In this document: piece after piece, positions 1 to 6,216 of the stretch
How positions within the stretch are numbered: the first letter of the stretch is position 1
Layout: the number at the start of each line of letters is the position of its first letter
NCBI GenBank assembly: GCA_035575095.1
Contig: DATLYF010000113.1
Location: 1 to 13,622 of the forward strand
Reading direction: 5' to 3'
Length of the DNA: 13,622 nucleotides
DNA from: DATLYF01 sp035575095
Lineage (GTDB): Bacteria > Pseudomonadota > Gammaproteobacteria > Competibacterales > Competibacteraceae
Program-made: the position numbers and the translations under genes
Notes under the pieces: model-generated
The model's input: the letters and a program-made list of their open reading frames with translations, nothing else
Databases searched by the model: none
Told to the model about the DNA's origin: nothing

Positions 1-2
1 GC

Positions 3-932
3 CTGATCCGCCACTACCGCGCCCTGCCGGCAGGAAAGCGGCCGCGCGCCTGGTTCACCTATCACCTCTACCACAAGGCCCCGGACTGGATCGGTCCGGC
101 CGTGGCCGAGGCCCTGGCCATTCCCTACCTGGTAGCCGAACCCTCCCACGCCCCGCGCCAGGCCGACGGCCCCTGGGCGGAAGGTCACGCCGCCGCCGCC
201 GCCGCCATCGGCCGCGCCGACGCCCTGTTTTGCCTGAATTCCAAGGATCTGCCGGGATTGCGGGCGCTGGTGGCGGAGCCGGCCCGCATCATCCACCTCA
301 AGCCCTTTCTCGACACCCGCGCCTACCCGGCGCCGGCGGATCGGGCAGCGCTGCGCACCGCCCTGGCCGCCGGCCACGACCTCGACCCGGCCGAGCCCTG
401 GCTGCTCACCGTGGCGATGATGCGCAACGACGTGAAACTCGATTCCTATCGGCTGCTGGCGGCGGCCTTGCAGCGCCTGGCCGAGCAGCCGTGGCGGCTG
501 GTGGCGATCGGCGACGGTCCAGCACGGCCGGCGGTGGCCCAGGCCTTCGCTCCCCTGAGCGGGCGGGTGTGCTGGCTGGGTGCGCTCGACGAGGCCGCTC
601 TCCTGCCCTGGCTGCAGAGCGCCGATCTGTTCGTCTGGCCGGCCATCGGCGAGGCCTTCGGCATGGCCCTGCTGGAGGCCCAGGCCGCCGGCCTGCCGGT
701 GGTGGCCGGGCGCAGCGGCGGCGTCGCCGACATCGTCGCCCACGGCCACAGCGGATGGCTCTGTACGAGCGGCGACGCGCAGGGCTTTGCCGCCGCCGTG
801 GCGGCGCTGCTGGCCGATCCCGGGCGGCGCCGGGCCATGGGCGAAGCGGCGCGGGCCCGCCTGCGCAGCGAGCACGACCTGGACAGCGCCGCCCGCGTGC
901 TGCGCGCGGTGCTGGAACGGCTCTGCCCATGA
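3..932 (+). CDS. GT4-family glycosyltransferase, 5' end missing
   Basis: A retaining GT-B glycosyltransferase that would move a sugar from a nucleotide-sugar to an unknown acceptor at the inner face of the membrane or in the cytoplasm. The frame is open from the window edge, giving 309 visible codons. The C-terminal Rossmann half is complete. It holds a strand LLTVAMMR followed by a helix with Lys, the strand WRLVAIGDGP, and the family signature EAFGMALLEAQAAGLPVV, whose two glutamates lie eight residues apart (EX7E, visible codons 217 and 225) and bind the donor. The N-terminal half retains AWFTYHLYHKAPDWIG, typical of GT4 acceptor-side domains. A GTG at 102 is an in-frame codon and not the start, because homology-like sequence continues upstream. 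The stop overlaps the next ATG (ATGA), so the pair is translationally coupled. Donor and acceptor cannot be told from the sequence. Confidence 0.88.
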   Translation: MIRHYRALPAGKRPRAWFTYHLYHKAPDWIGPAVAEALAIPYLVAEPSHAPRQADGPWAEGHAAAAAAIGRADALFCLNSKDLPGLRALVAEPARIIHLKPFLDTRAYPAPADRAALRTALAAGHDLDPAEPWLLTVAMMRNDVKLDSYRLLAAALQRLAEQPWRLVAIGDGPARPAVAQAFAPLSGRVCWLGALDEAALLPWLQSADLFVWPAIGEAFGMALLEAQAAGLPVVAGRSGGVADIVAHGHSGWLCTSGDAQGFAAAVAALLADPGRRRAMGEAARARLRSEHDLDSAARVLRAVLERLCP

Positions 933-1525
933 GCATCCGCCTCGCCCTGCTGCGCCATGCTGCCACCGAGTGGAACCGCGCGCAGCGCTTGCAGGGGCGG
1001 CGCGACATCGCCCTGAGCGCTGCCGGCCGGAGCCAGGCCGCGAGCTGGCGGCTACCGGCGGAGTTGCGCGGCTGGCGCTGCCTGGCCAGTCCGCTGGCGC
1101 GAGCGCTGGAAACGGCCCGGTTGCTGGGCTTCAGCGCGCCACATCCGGAGCCGGCGCTGATCGAGATGGACTGGGGTGAGTGGGAGGGCGAAACCGTGGC
1201 CGGGTTGCGCGCCCGCCTGGGCGCGCTCATGGCCGAGAACGAGGCGCGCGGCCTGGACTTCTGCCCGCCCGGCGGCGAGAGTCCGCGGCAGGTGATGGAG
1301 CGGCTGCAGAACTGGCTGGGCACCCTGACGGCAGAGCACGGTCCGCTGCTGTGCATCACCCACAAGGGCGTGATCCGCGCCGCCCTGGCCCTGGCCACCG
1401 GCTGGAACATGCGCGGCAAGCCGCCCTGGCGGCTGGACTGGACGTGCGCCCAGGTCTTCCACTGGGACGGACGCACCCTGCACGTCGAACGCCTCAATCT
1501 GCCCCTGCAGCCGGCGGGAGACTGA
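929..1525 (+). CDS. Histidine phosphatase (phosphoglycerate mutase-like) family protein
   Basis: A 198-residue cytoplasmic phosphatase of the branch-1 histidine phosphatase superfamily, which removes phosphate through a phospho-histidine intermediate. The catalytic motif LLRHAATEWN places Arg9 and His10 at the start; the usual RHG is RHA here. SPLARALETA (54-63) supplies the second phosphate-binding Arg58. LIEMDWGEWEG (77-87) supplies the acid Glu79. ITHKGVIRAAL (143-153) supplies the second catalytic His145. Length is normal for the family. The ATG lies inside the stop of the glycosyltransferase, and an HD hydrolase starts 6 nt after its stop, so the three are probably one operon. The substrate is unknown. 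The pairing with a glycosyltransferase suggests a sugar phosphate or a polyprenyl/lipid phosphate, but that is inference. Confidence 0.9.
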   Translation: MSIRLALLRHAATEWNRAQRLQGRRDIALSAAGRSQAASWRLPAELRGWRCLASPLARALETARLLGFSAPHPEPALIEMDWGEWEGETVAGLRARLGALMAENEARGLDFCPPGGESPRQVMERLQNWLGTLTAEHGPLLCITHKGVIRAALALATGWNMRGKPPWRLDWTCAQVFHWDGRTLHVERLNLPLQPAGD

Positions 1526-1531
1526 GAGCCC

Positions 1532-2167
1532 ATGGAGCGTCGGCGTTTCCTGGAACTGTGGCGGCGCTGCCGCTGCGGCGCGTGCGAGGCCGAGGCCGCA
1601 GCGGTCTTCACCGAACTGCAGCGGCGCTACGACGAGCCCTGGCGGCACTACCACACTGTTGCCCACATCGCCTACTGCCTGGAGCGCTTCGACGAGGTGC
1701 GCGACCGGCTGCACCAGCCGGATGCGGTGGAGCTGGCGCTGTGGTTCCACGACGCGGTCTACGATCCCCGCGCCGACGACAACGAGGCGCGCAGCGCCGC
1801 ACTAGCCCTGGCCTGCCTCGACGAAGAGGCCGACCCGGCGTTGCGCGACAGGGTGCGCGAGCTGATCCTCGCCACCCGCCACTGCGTCCCGCCCCGGGAT
1901 CACGACCAGCGCTATCTTTGCGATATCGACCTGTGCAGCTTCGCCCGGCCCTGGGCGCTGTTCCTGCGCGATACCCGAGCGCTGCGCGCGGAGAAGGCGT
2001 TCGTGCCCGACGCGGAATTCTATCCGCGCCGGCTGCGTATGCTGGAGACGCTGCTGGCGCGGCCGCACTTTTTTCACACCTCCGCGTTCCGCTGGCGCTT
2101 CGAGGCCGCGGTGCGCGCCAATCTGCAGCGCGCCGTGGCCGCGCTGCGTGCCCGGGGTTACGGTTGA
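1532..2167 (+). CDS. HD-domain predicted metal-dependent phosphohydrolase
   Basis: A 211-residue protein of the predicted HD-superfamily hydrolase group (COG4339-like). Visible metal ligands are HYHTVAHI (39-46, His41 and His45), WFHDAVYD (71-78, the His73-Asp74 doublet that names the fold), DNEARSA (83-89), the TRH at 115-117 and DIDL (131-134). Such proteins bind one or two divalent metals and hydrolyse phosphate esters, but no substrate is established for this subgroup as far as I know. It starts 6 nt after the phosphatase stop and is probably co-transcribed with the two genes before it. Its last 10 nt overlap the end of the convergent cyclase gene. No signal peptide or membrane segment is seen, so it is cytoplasmic. 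Confidence 0.85.
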   Translation: MERRRFLELWRRCRCGACEAEAAAVFTELQRRYDEPWRHYHTVAHIAYCLERFDEVRDRLHQPDAVELALWFHDAVYDPRADDNEARSAALALACLDEEADPALRDRVRELILATRHCVPPRDHDQRYLCDIDLCSFARPWALFLRDTRALRAEKAFVPDAEFYPRRLRMLETLLARPHFFHTSAFRWRFEAAVRANLQRAVAALRARGYG

Positions 2168-3546
2168 TCCACCGTATAGACCGTGCAGGTGCGACTGCGG
2201 CCGCGCACCTGCACCTCGTCCACCCGGCGGAAGGCAAAGCGCCCGTCGCCGGCCGCCCGGTGGGTGGTGTCCGCTACCAGCAGGGCGGTACCGTAGTGCT
2301 TGTTCAGCTCCTGCAGCCGCGCCGCCAGATTGACCGCATCGCCATGCACGGTATAGCCGAGCCGGGTCGCAGTACCCACCAGCCCGCCCACCACGATGCC
2401 GGTGTTGATGCCGATGCGGGCGCGCAGACGGAGTTCGGCGTCACCGAAACGCCGCCGCTGCAGCAGCTGCTGGATCTCCAGGGCCGCCGCCACGGCGCGT
2501 GCGGCGTGTTCGGGCAGCGCGTCGGGCAGATTGAAGCAGGCCAGAATGGCGTCTCCCTGGAACTGGGTAATGACCCCGCCGTGGCGCTCCAGCGGTTCGG
2601 TGGCCACGGCGAAATATTCGTTCAGGGTCTGCACCAGTTGCGGCGGTGACAGGTGTTCGCTGAGCGCGGTGAAGCCCTCGATGTCGATGAACAGGATGGT
2701 GGCCTCGCGCACCGCGCCCTGCCCGGCCTGCACCGAGCGCTCCGCCAGGGCGACATGCCGTGCCACCCCGCGCGGCACGAAGCGCGCCAGCTCGCGGGCC
2801 GCACTGCCCTCTATCAGCGCTCGCTCCAGCAGGCGGCGGGCGCGCACCAGCGCCAGGCCGAGGATGGCGGTGACCGCACCCAAGGCCACGATCTTGTCCA
2901 TCTCCGCGATCAGCAGTATGCGATCGGAGCTCAGGTATTCGGCGAAGTCTGCGGTCAGCGGAGGGCTCCCCGGCGGCGTGGCCAGCACGGCGTAGGCCAC
3001 CAGCGACAGCCAGCCGGCGCAGGCCGCCAGGCCGGTGACCACCACATAACCGGCCTGGAAGCGCAGCGCACGCACGGCGATGAAGACGAAGGCGTACAGT
3101 AGGCCCGGCGACTTCAGGTAGAAGCCCGGCGGCTGCTGGTACTCCAGGTGGAAGCTCCAGATCACCGCCATCAGCAGCGCCACGTCGAACACACACGACA
3201 GATACACCAGCCAGTCGGGCAGCCAGCACCGGTAGGCCAGCGCCAGGCGCAGCACGGTGAAGGCCAGATAGATCAGCAACGCCCAGCCCACCGGGTCAGT
3301 CCCGGCTGCCCGCGCGCTCAACCCAGGATGCAGCACGTGCACAGTGGCGAACATCAGGCACAGCCCGAGCTGCACCCAGCCGATGACGATCTCGCTGGAT
3401 TCCTGCTGGTGGCGGATGCGCTCCTGCACCCGCTCCGGCAGATTCCCGGTATCGAGGACCGGTCCCGGCAGGAGGCGCAGCCAGCGCCGCAGCGGCAGGC
3501 GCCAGCGTAGCCAGCGCAGCAACAGCGATGAAAGGCTACGTTCCAC
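2158..3546 (-). CDS. Membrane-bound class III adenylate/guanylate cyclase
   Basis: A 462-residue cyclase predicted to make cyclic nucleotide from NTP at the inner membrane. Residues about 53-235 hold roughly six hydrophobic segments (near 53-72, 86-105, 112-131, 147-162, 167-190, 213-234), followed by a charged linker (RARRLLERALIEG) and the catalytic domain from about 283. Metal-binding Asp288 lies in LFIDIEGFT and Asp332 in QFQGDAILACF. The transition-state Asn406 and Arg410 lie in GDAVNLAAR. Position 399 is Thr (GYTVHGD), as in class IIIb. The usual substrate-reading Lys, four residues before Asp332, is Gln328. The start is GTG at 3546 with no clear ribosome binding site, so the exact N-terminus is uncertain. 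The gene overlaps the convergent HD gene by 10 nt. The ligand sensed by the membrane region is unknown. Confidence 0.88.
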   Translation of the reverse strand: MERSLSSLLLRWLRWRLPLRRWLRLLPGPVLDTGNLPERVQERIRHQQESSEIVIGWVQLGLCLMFATVHVLHPGLSARAAGTDPVGWALLIYLAFTVLRLALAYRCWLPDWLVYLSCVFDVALLMAVIWSFHLEYQQPPGFYLKSPGLLYAFVFIAVRALRFQAGYVVVTGLAACAGWLSLVAYAVLATPPGSPPLTADFAEYLSSDRILLIAEMDKIVALGAVTAILGLALVRARRLLERALIEGSAARELARFVPRGVARHVALAERSVQAGQGAVREATILFIDIEGFTALSEHLSPPQLVQTLNEYFAVATEPLERHGGVITQFQGDAILACFNLPDALPEHAARAVAAALEIQQLLQRRRFGDAELRLRARIGINTGIVVGGLVGTATRLGYTVHGDAVNLAARLQELNKHYGTALLVADTTHRAAGDGRFAFRRVDEVQVRGRSRTCTVYTVDQP

Positions 3547-3761
3547 GGGTTAGGATTCTCGGGCGGCCATCGGCGCAGTATCCTCCGCCGGTGGGATGAC
3601 GGCAACGACGGCGCCTGGCGTGACTGGCAGCGCGGCGCCCGACGGTCTATACCGAAGCGCAGGCACGGCGTATTGTCCGGCTCATCGGGACAGAACCGAC
3701 GGGCCTGGCAGCGCCACCCCGAGGCATCGGACTCTGCACCCCGCAACGCGAGAATCAACCC
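3547..3761. promoter_or_regulatory. Divergent intergenic region, cyclase / asparaginase-like gene
   Basis: A 215-nt gap between two divergently transcribed genes, so it must hold both promoters. For the plus-strand gene, TATACC near 3650 preceded by CTGGCA with a spacer of about 17-18 nt is a weak sigma-70-like candidate. No convincing box is seen for the cyclase. The ribosome binding site of the asparaginase-like gene is weak (a GAGAA stretch a few bases before ATG 3762). No hairpin or repeat stands out. An open frame across this gap in the plus strand looks non-coding. Confidence 0.3.
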
Positions 3762-4256
3762 ATGAAAATCCAGATCTTCACAGTCGGCGGCACCATCGAC
3801 AAAATCTACTTCGACGCTAAGAGCGAGTACGAGGTGGGCGAGCCCAACATCGATTGGGTGCTAGGGCAGCTCAACGTCGGCTTCCAGTACGCGATCACCT
3901 CACTGATGCGCAAGGACAGCCTGGACATGGACGACGAGGATCGCCGCCAGGTGCTGGCGGCGGTGCAGGCTTGCCCCCTCGAGCGCATCCTCATCACCCA
4001 TGGCACCGACACCATGGCCGACACCGGGCGCGTGCTCAGCGCCGTCACCGACAAGACCATCGTCCTCACTGGGGCCATGCAGCCAGCCAAGTTCGTCGGC
4101 TCGGATGCGATGTTCAACATCGGCTTCGCCCTCGGCGCCTTACAGGCCCTGCCCCACGGCGTCTACATCGCCATGAACGGCCGCATCTTCGATCCGCGGC
4201 GGGTGGTGAAGAACCGCGAGGCCGGGCGCTTCGAGGACGCCGGCGAGGGTCGCTGA
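3762..4256 (+). CDS. Single-domain asparaginase-like protein
   Basis: A 164-residue cytoplasmic protein equivalent to only the N-terminal domain of the L-asparaginase/glutaminase family, whose full members are about 330 residues. The nucleophile motif TVGGTIDK carries Thr11, and THGTDTMADT (79-88) carries the second active-site pair Thr82-Asp83. TDKTIVLTGAMQPA (96-109) carries the lysine (Lys98) matching Lys162 of E. coli AnsB, and a tyrosine in the mobile loop (Tyr16 or Tyr23) is also available. All residues of the Thr-Lys-Asp triad are therefore present, but the C-terminal domain that completes the active site across the dimer interface in the full family is absent. The stop is clean with no family-like sequence after it, so this appears to be a natural short form. 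Whether it hydrolyses asparagine is unproven. It has its own divergent promoter region and no plus-strand partner gene. Confidence 0.85.
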   Translation: MKIQIFTVGGTIDKIYFDAKSEYEVGEPNIDWVLGQLNVGFQYAITSLMRKDSLDMDDEDRRQVLAAVQACPLERILITHGTDTMADTGRVLSAVTDKTIVLTGAMQPAKFVGSDAMFNIGFALGALQALPHGVYIAMNGRIFDPRRVVKNREAGRFEDAGEGR

Positions 4257-4291
4257 GATGATGCCGGCCGCAGACGTAGGCGGCAACCTCC

Positions 4292-4849
4292 TCACCACCA
4301 ATGCTGGTTGCGGCCTTCCTCGATCTCGTCCTCGTCGAAGTCGTGGTCGCCCTCCCCGTGCTTCTCCCCCTCCTGGCGCAGAAACTCGTCCAGTTCCTCG
4401 TCGTGCTCCAGCATCGCCTCGTGCAACTGTTTCATCAGGCTGGCGCGGCTGGCCTCCTTGGCCGGAGCGGGCGGCGTCTCCTCATGGGCTTTGCGCAGCC
4501 GGGTCAGGGACGGCAGCGGCGGCTTGCCGCCGAAATAGGGATCGGCCACGAACGGCTGACCCTCGGCCAGGCGTTTGACCAGCGGCCGATGGCGGTTGGC
4601 CTGCAGCCAGTCGGCGTAGGCGGCCAGCGTTTCGGCCGCCTCGGGGTCGTGCAGGGGTTCCAGGAAGCCCTGGGTCTGGCCGGTGCTGTACAGGCGCAAG
4701 TCGTGGAACTTCAGCGAGAAGGCGTAGAAAGCATCTACGTAATCGGTGCGCAACCGTGGATCCACGACGATGCGGCTGCCGCTGCGGGTAAACAGCATGG
4801 CCTGGCAGCCGGTCACGGGAATCGGGGAATCGACGCGCTCTTTGCCCAT
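4292..4849 (-). CDS. Hypothetical protein with acidic C-terminal tail
   Basis: I do not recognise this 185-residue protein. Residues 1-105 look globular (strand-like AMLFTRSGSRIVVDP, then aromatic-rich YVDAFYAFSLKFHDLRLYSTGQ and a helix ETLAAYADWLQANRHRPLVKRL). Residues 106-137 are proline- and alanine-rich, and 138-162 look like a charged helix. Residues 160-180 are strongly acidic, ending in NQHWW. No signal peptide or membrane segment is seen, so it is probably cytoplasmic. The chosen ATG at 4849 has GGAG 9 nt upstream. A GTG one codon earlier and a TTG at about 4861 are alternatives, and the frame stays open further upstream into the preceding gene. It follows the DUF1131-like gene by 79 nt on the same strand and converges with the asparaginase-like gene, 35 nt away. 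Confidence 0.7.
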   Translation of the reverse strand: MGKERVDSPIPVTGCQAMLFTRSGSRIVVDPRLRTDYVDAFYAFSLKFHDLRLYSTGQTQGFLEPLHDPEAAETLAAYADWLQANRHRPLVKRLAEGQPFVADPYFGGKPPLPSLTRLRKAHEETPPAPAKEASRASLMKQLHEAMLEHDEELDEFLRQEGEKHGEGDHDFDEDEIEEGRNQHWW

Positions 4850-4928
4850 CACAACATACTCCAAGCCGAGCGATTGCTCTGTCGCCAGCAGAGAGACTAG
4901 CGGGCCGCAGCCGAGTTCCCCAGGCGGT

Positions 4929-5495
4929 TCATTCCTCCGGCGGCAGCCACCAGATCTGCGCCACCGTCCAGGTGCGCAGCACCTCGGGCGGCGGCAGATT
5001 ACCGTCGGGACCGCTCCACTGCCCCTTGAACAGCAGTTGCACGTTGTTCGAGGCCGGCGCCGGACAGAACACCATACCCGACCATTCCTCCACCCCTGCT
5101 TCGCAGGCGCTGGGGGTCTGCCGCTCGTAGATCTGCTGGAAGCTGGCGCCGACGGTGACACCCTGGCTGCTGGCCACCTCCGGGCTGGCGCTCATCAGGC
5201 TGCCGACGTGGCGTTGCTCGAGGTCGGGCGCCAGTACCAGCAGTTCGTGCTTATCGCGCAGCACGCGGATCACCGGATAGGCGATACCCTCCGCCGTCGC
5301 CTCGGCGCGTTCCACCGCCAACCCCGGCAGAGCCTGGCTAATGGCCTTGGGATCGAAAGGGGTGTCGCGGGTGATGCCGCCTACTCCGTTGTCGCCGATC
5401 ACCAGGATCGGCCCTGCGGCTCCGGCCGCCGCCGACAGCGTCAGACATCCCAGCAGCAGCGGTAGCGCTACGCGGCGTGCGCCATTTTCGTTCAT
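4929..5495 (-). CDS. Exported protein resembling DUF1131
   Basis: A 188-residue protein with an N-terminal signal sequence: positive start NENGARR, hydrophobic core VALPLLLGCLTLSAAAGA, and likely cleavage around residue 26-28. LLGC at 15-18 could be read as a lipobox, but the hydrophobic stretch continues after the Cys, which makes lipidation less likely. The mature part has GDNGVGGITRDTPFDPKAISQALPG (35-58), then AYPVIRVLRDKHELLVLAPD, HVGSL, and a pair of cysteines (131 and 144) flanking EAGVEEWSGMVF, followed by ASNNVQLLFKGQW and LPPPEVLRTWTVAQIWW. This order of motifs matches what I remember of the DUF1131 family, whose function is unknown to me. The two Cys probably form a disulfide in the periplasm. 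The ATG at 5495 follows GAAGAG. The frame is open further upstream, but that part is arginine-rich and reads as non-coding. Confidence 0.72.
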   Translation of the reverse strand: MNENGARRVALPLLLGCLTLSAAAGAAGPILVIGDNGVGGITRDTPFDPKAISQALPGLAVERAEATAEGIAYPVIRVLRDKHELLVLAPDLEQRHVGSLMSASPEVASSQGVTVGASFQQIYERQTPSACEAGVEEWSGMVFCPAPASNNVQLLFKGQWSGPDGNLPPPEVLRTWTVAQIWWLPPEE

Positions 5496-5556
5496 GTTCT
5501 CTTCAGGCTTCACCTGTATCTTCCACCTTAGATGATATCGACCGCCACCGCTGCGC

Positions 5557-5832
5557 TCACATGCCGATGGCGAACAGCCCTTCCAGGTCGTGGCGGGAGT
5601 AAGCACGAAAGGCGAGCATGGTCTCGGTGTGCTCGATGCCGTCCATGGGCGCCATCTTCTCGGTGACCAGCCGGGCCAGGTCGTCGTTGTGGGCCACGCG
5701 TACGATGGCCACCAGATCGTAGCTGCCGGCTACCGAATAGACCTCGGAGATCTCCGGCAAGTCGGCCAGCTTCTCGGCGATCTCGTTGACCCGGCCGCGG
5801 GCGATGTTGAGCAGGATGACGGCGTTGACCAT
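5557..5832 (-). CDS. Stand-alone Lrp/AsnC ligand-binding (RAM) domain protein
   Basis: A 91-residue protein consisting only of the alpha-beta RAM/ACT-like effector domain of Lrp/AsnC regulators. The helix-turn-helix half is absent. Family-type elements are VNAVILLNIARGRVNEIAEKL (2-22), ISEVYSVAGSYDLVAIVRV (28-46, with the conserved G-x-YD turn at effector-binding positions), DDLARLVTEKM (50-60) and GIEHTETMLAFRAY (65-78). Such domains form dimers and higher assemblies and bind amino acids. Lone versions may modulate full-length Lrp-type proteins by co-assembly or act as sensors by themselves; this is inference. The start at ATG 5832 is supported by AAGGGAG 7 nt upstream. It is the first of three minus-strand genes, 61 nt before the DUF1131-like gene. 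A perfect TATAAT lies about 61 nt upstream of its start. Confidence 0.88.
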   Translation of the reverse strand: MVNAVILLNIARGRVNEIAEKLADLPEISEVYSVAGSYDLVAIVRVAHNDDLARLVTEKMAPMDGIEHTETMLAFRAYSRHDLEGLFAIGM

Positions 5833-5892
5833 GGCTGAGCTCCCTTGCAGGCGGTAAGGGCAATCCGCCGGATGGGCGGATGCTGGGCAGAC

Positions 5893-5900
5893 ATTATAAG
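5893..5900. promoter_or_regulatory. Overlapping -10 boxes in the divergent RAM / osmB gap
   Basis: Within the 129-nt gap between the RAM gene and osmB, the same 8 nt read as TATAAT on the minus strand (5898 to 5893, perfect -10) and as TATAAG on the plus strand (5895-5900). No good -35 box is seen at 16-18 nt on either side. The minus-strand box would place a start near 5886, giving a leader of about 54 nt for the RAM gene. The plus-strand box would give osmB a leader of about 55 nt. E. coli osmB is under osmotic and stationary-phase control, for which a -35 is often poor, so the plus-strand reading is possible but unproven. Confidence 0.4.
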
Positions 5901-5961
5901 CGAGCGGCGGTAGCAGCAGCCGTATCGGCAAAACACATCCTGGAGCGAACGGGAGGCCCTC

Positions 5962-6165
5962 ATGAAGCAAATCGGCAAACTCTTGGTGATCGGCAGCATT
6001 GTGCTCAGCCTGGCCGGCTGCGCCAGCATGACCCGCACCCAGCGCAACACCGCCATCGGTGCTGCCGTGGGCGGCGTCGCCGGTTCGGTCCTGACCCACG
6101 GCAGTGCCCTGGGCACCGTGGGCGGCGCCGTGGTAGGCGGCGTCATCGGCAATATGACGAGGTAG
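5962..6165 (+). CDS. osmB: OsmB-like glycine-zipper lipoprotein
   Basis: A 67-residue outer-membrane-type lipoprotein. The signal peptide KQIGKLLVIGSIVLSLAGC ends in the lipobox LAGC, so Cys20 would be lipidated. Residue 21 is Ala, not Asp, favouring transport to the outer membrane. Residues 28-67 (RNTAIGAAVGGVAGS, then HGSALGTVGGAVVGGVIG) form two glycine-zipper hairpin segments and match the known E. coli OsmB sequence closely in pattern and spacing. OsmB is induced by osmotic stress and entry into stationary phase, and its molecular role is not well defined. A strong GGGAGG lies 5-6 nt before the ATG. It is divergent from the RAM gene and appears monocistronic, with a GC palindrome 21 nt after its stop. 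Confidence 0.88.
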   Translation: MKQIGKLLVIGSIVLSLAGCASMTRTQRNTAIGAAVGGVAGSVLTHGSALGTVGGAVVGGVIGNMTR

Positions 6166-6186
6166 TCAGCACCGCGATCGCGGAAC

Positions 6187-6204
6187 GGAGGGCGCGCGCC
6201 CTCC
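6187..6204. terminator. GC palindrome between convergent genes
   Basis: A perfect 18-nt palindrome, GGAGGGCGCGCGCCCTCC, lies between the stop of osmB (6165) and the stop of the convergent dehydrogenase (6217). As RNA it could form a 7-bp stem with a GCGC loop on either strand. There is no T run after it in either direction, so it is not a textbook intrinsic terminator. It may act as a bidirectional stop or as a 3'-end stabiliser. Confidence 0.4.
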
Positions 6205-6216
6205 CCCGCCGGTCCG

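Noticed and set aside
230..928. Long plus-strand open frame upstream of and in frame with the histidine phosphatase
   Set aside because: Its product is arginine/glycine/proline-rich with no family features and lies in the wrong frame of the well-supported glycosyltransferase. Only the part from 929 is the phosphatase.
1180..2649. Plus-strand open frame of 489 codons
   Set aside because: It runs across the phosphatase, the HD gene and the cyclase end in other frames. Composition is Arg/Ala/Gly-rich and no motif is visible; this is a GC-rich shadow.
3596..3820. Small open frame between the cyclase and the asparaginase-like gene
   Set aside because: It overlaps the real ATG 3762 and its GGTID motif in another frame, with no ribosome binding site and no recognisable sequence.
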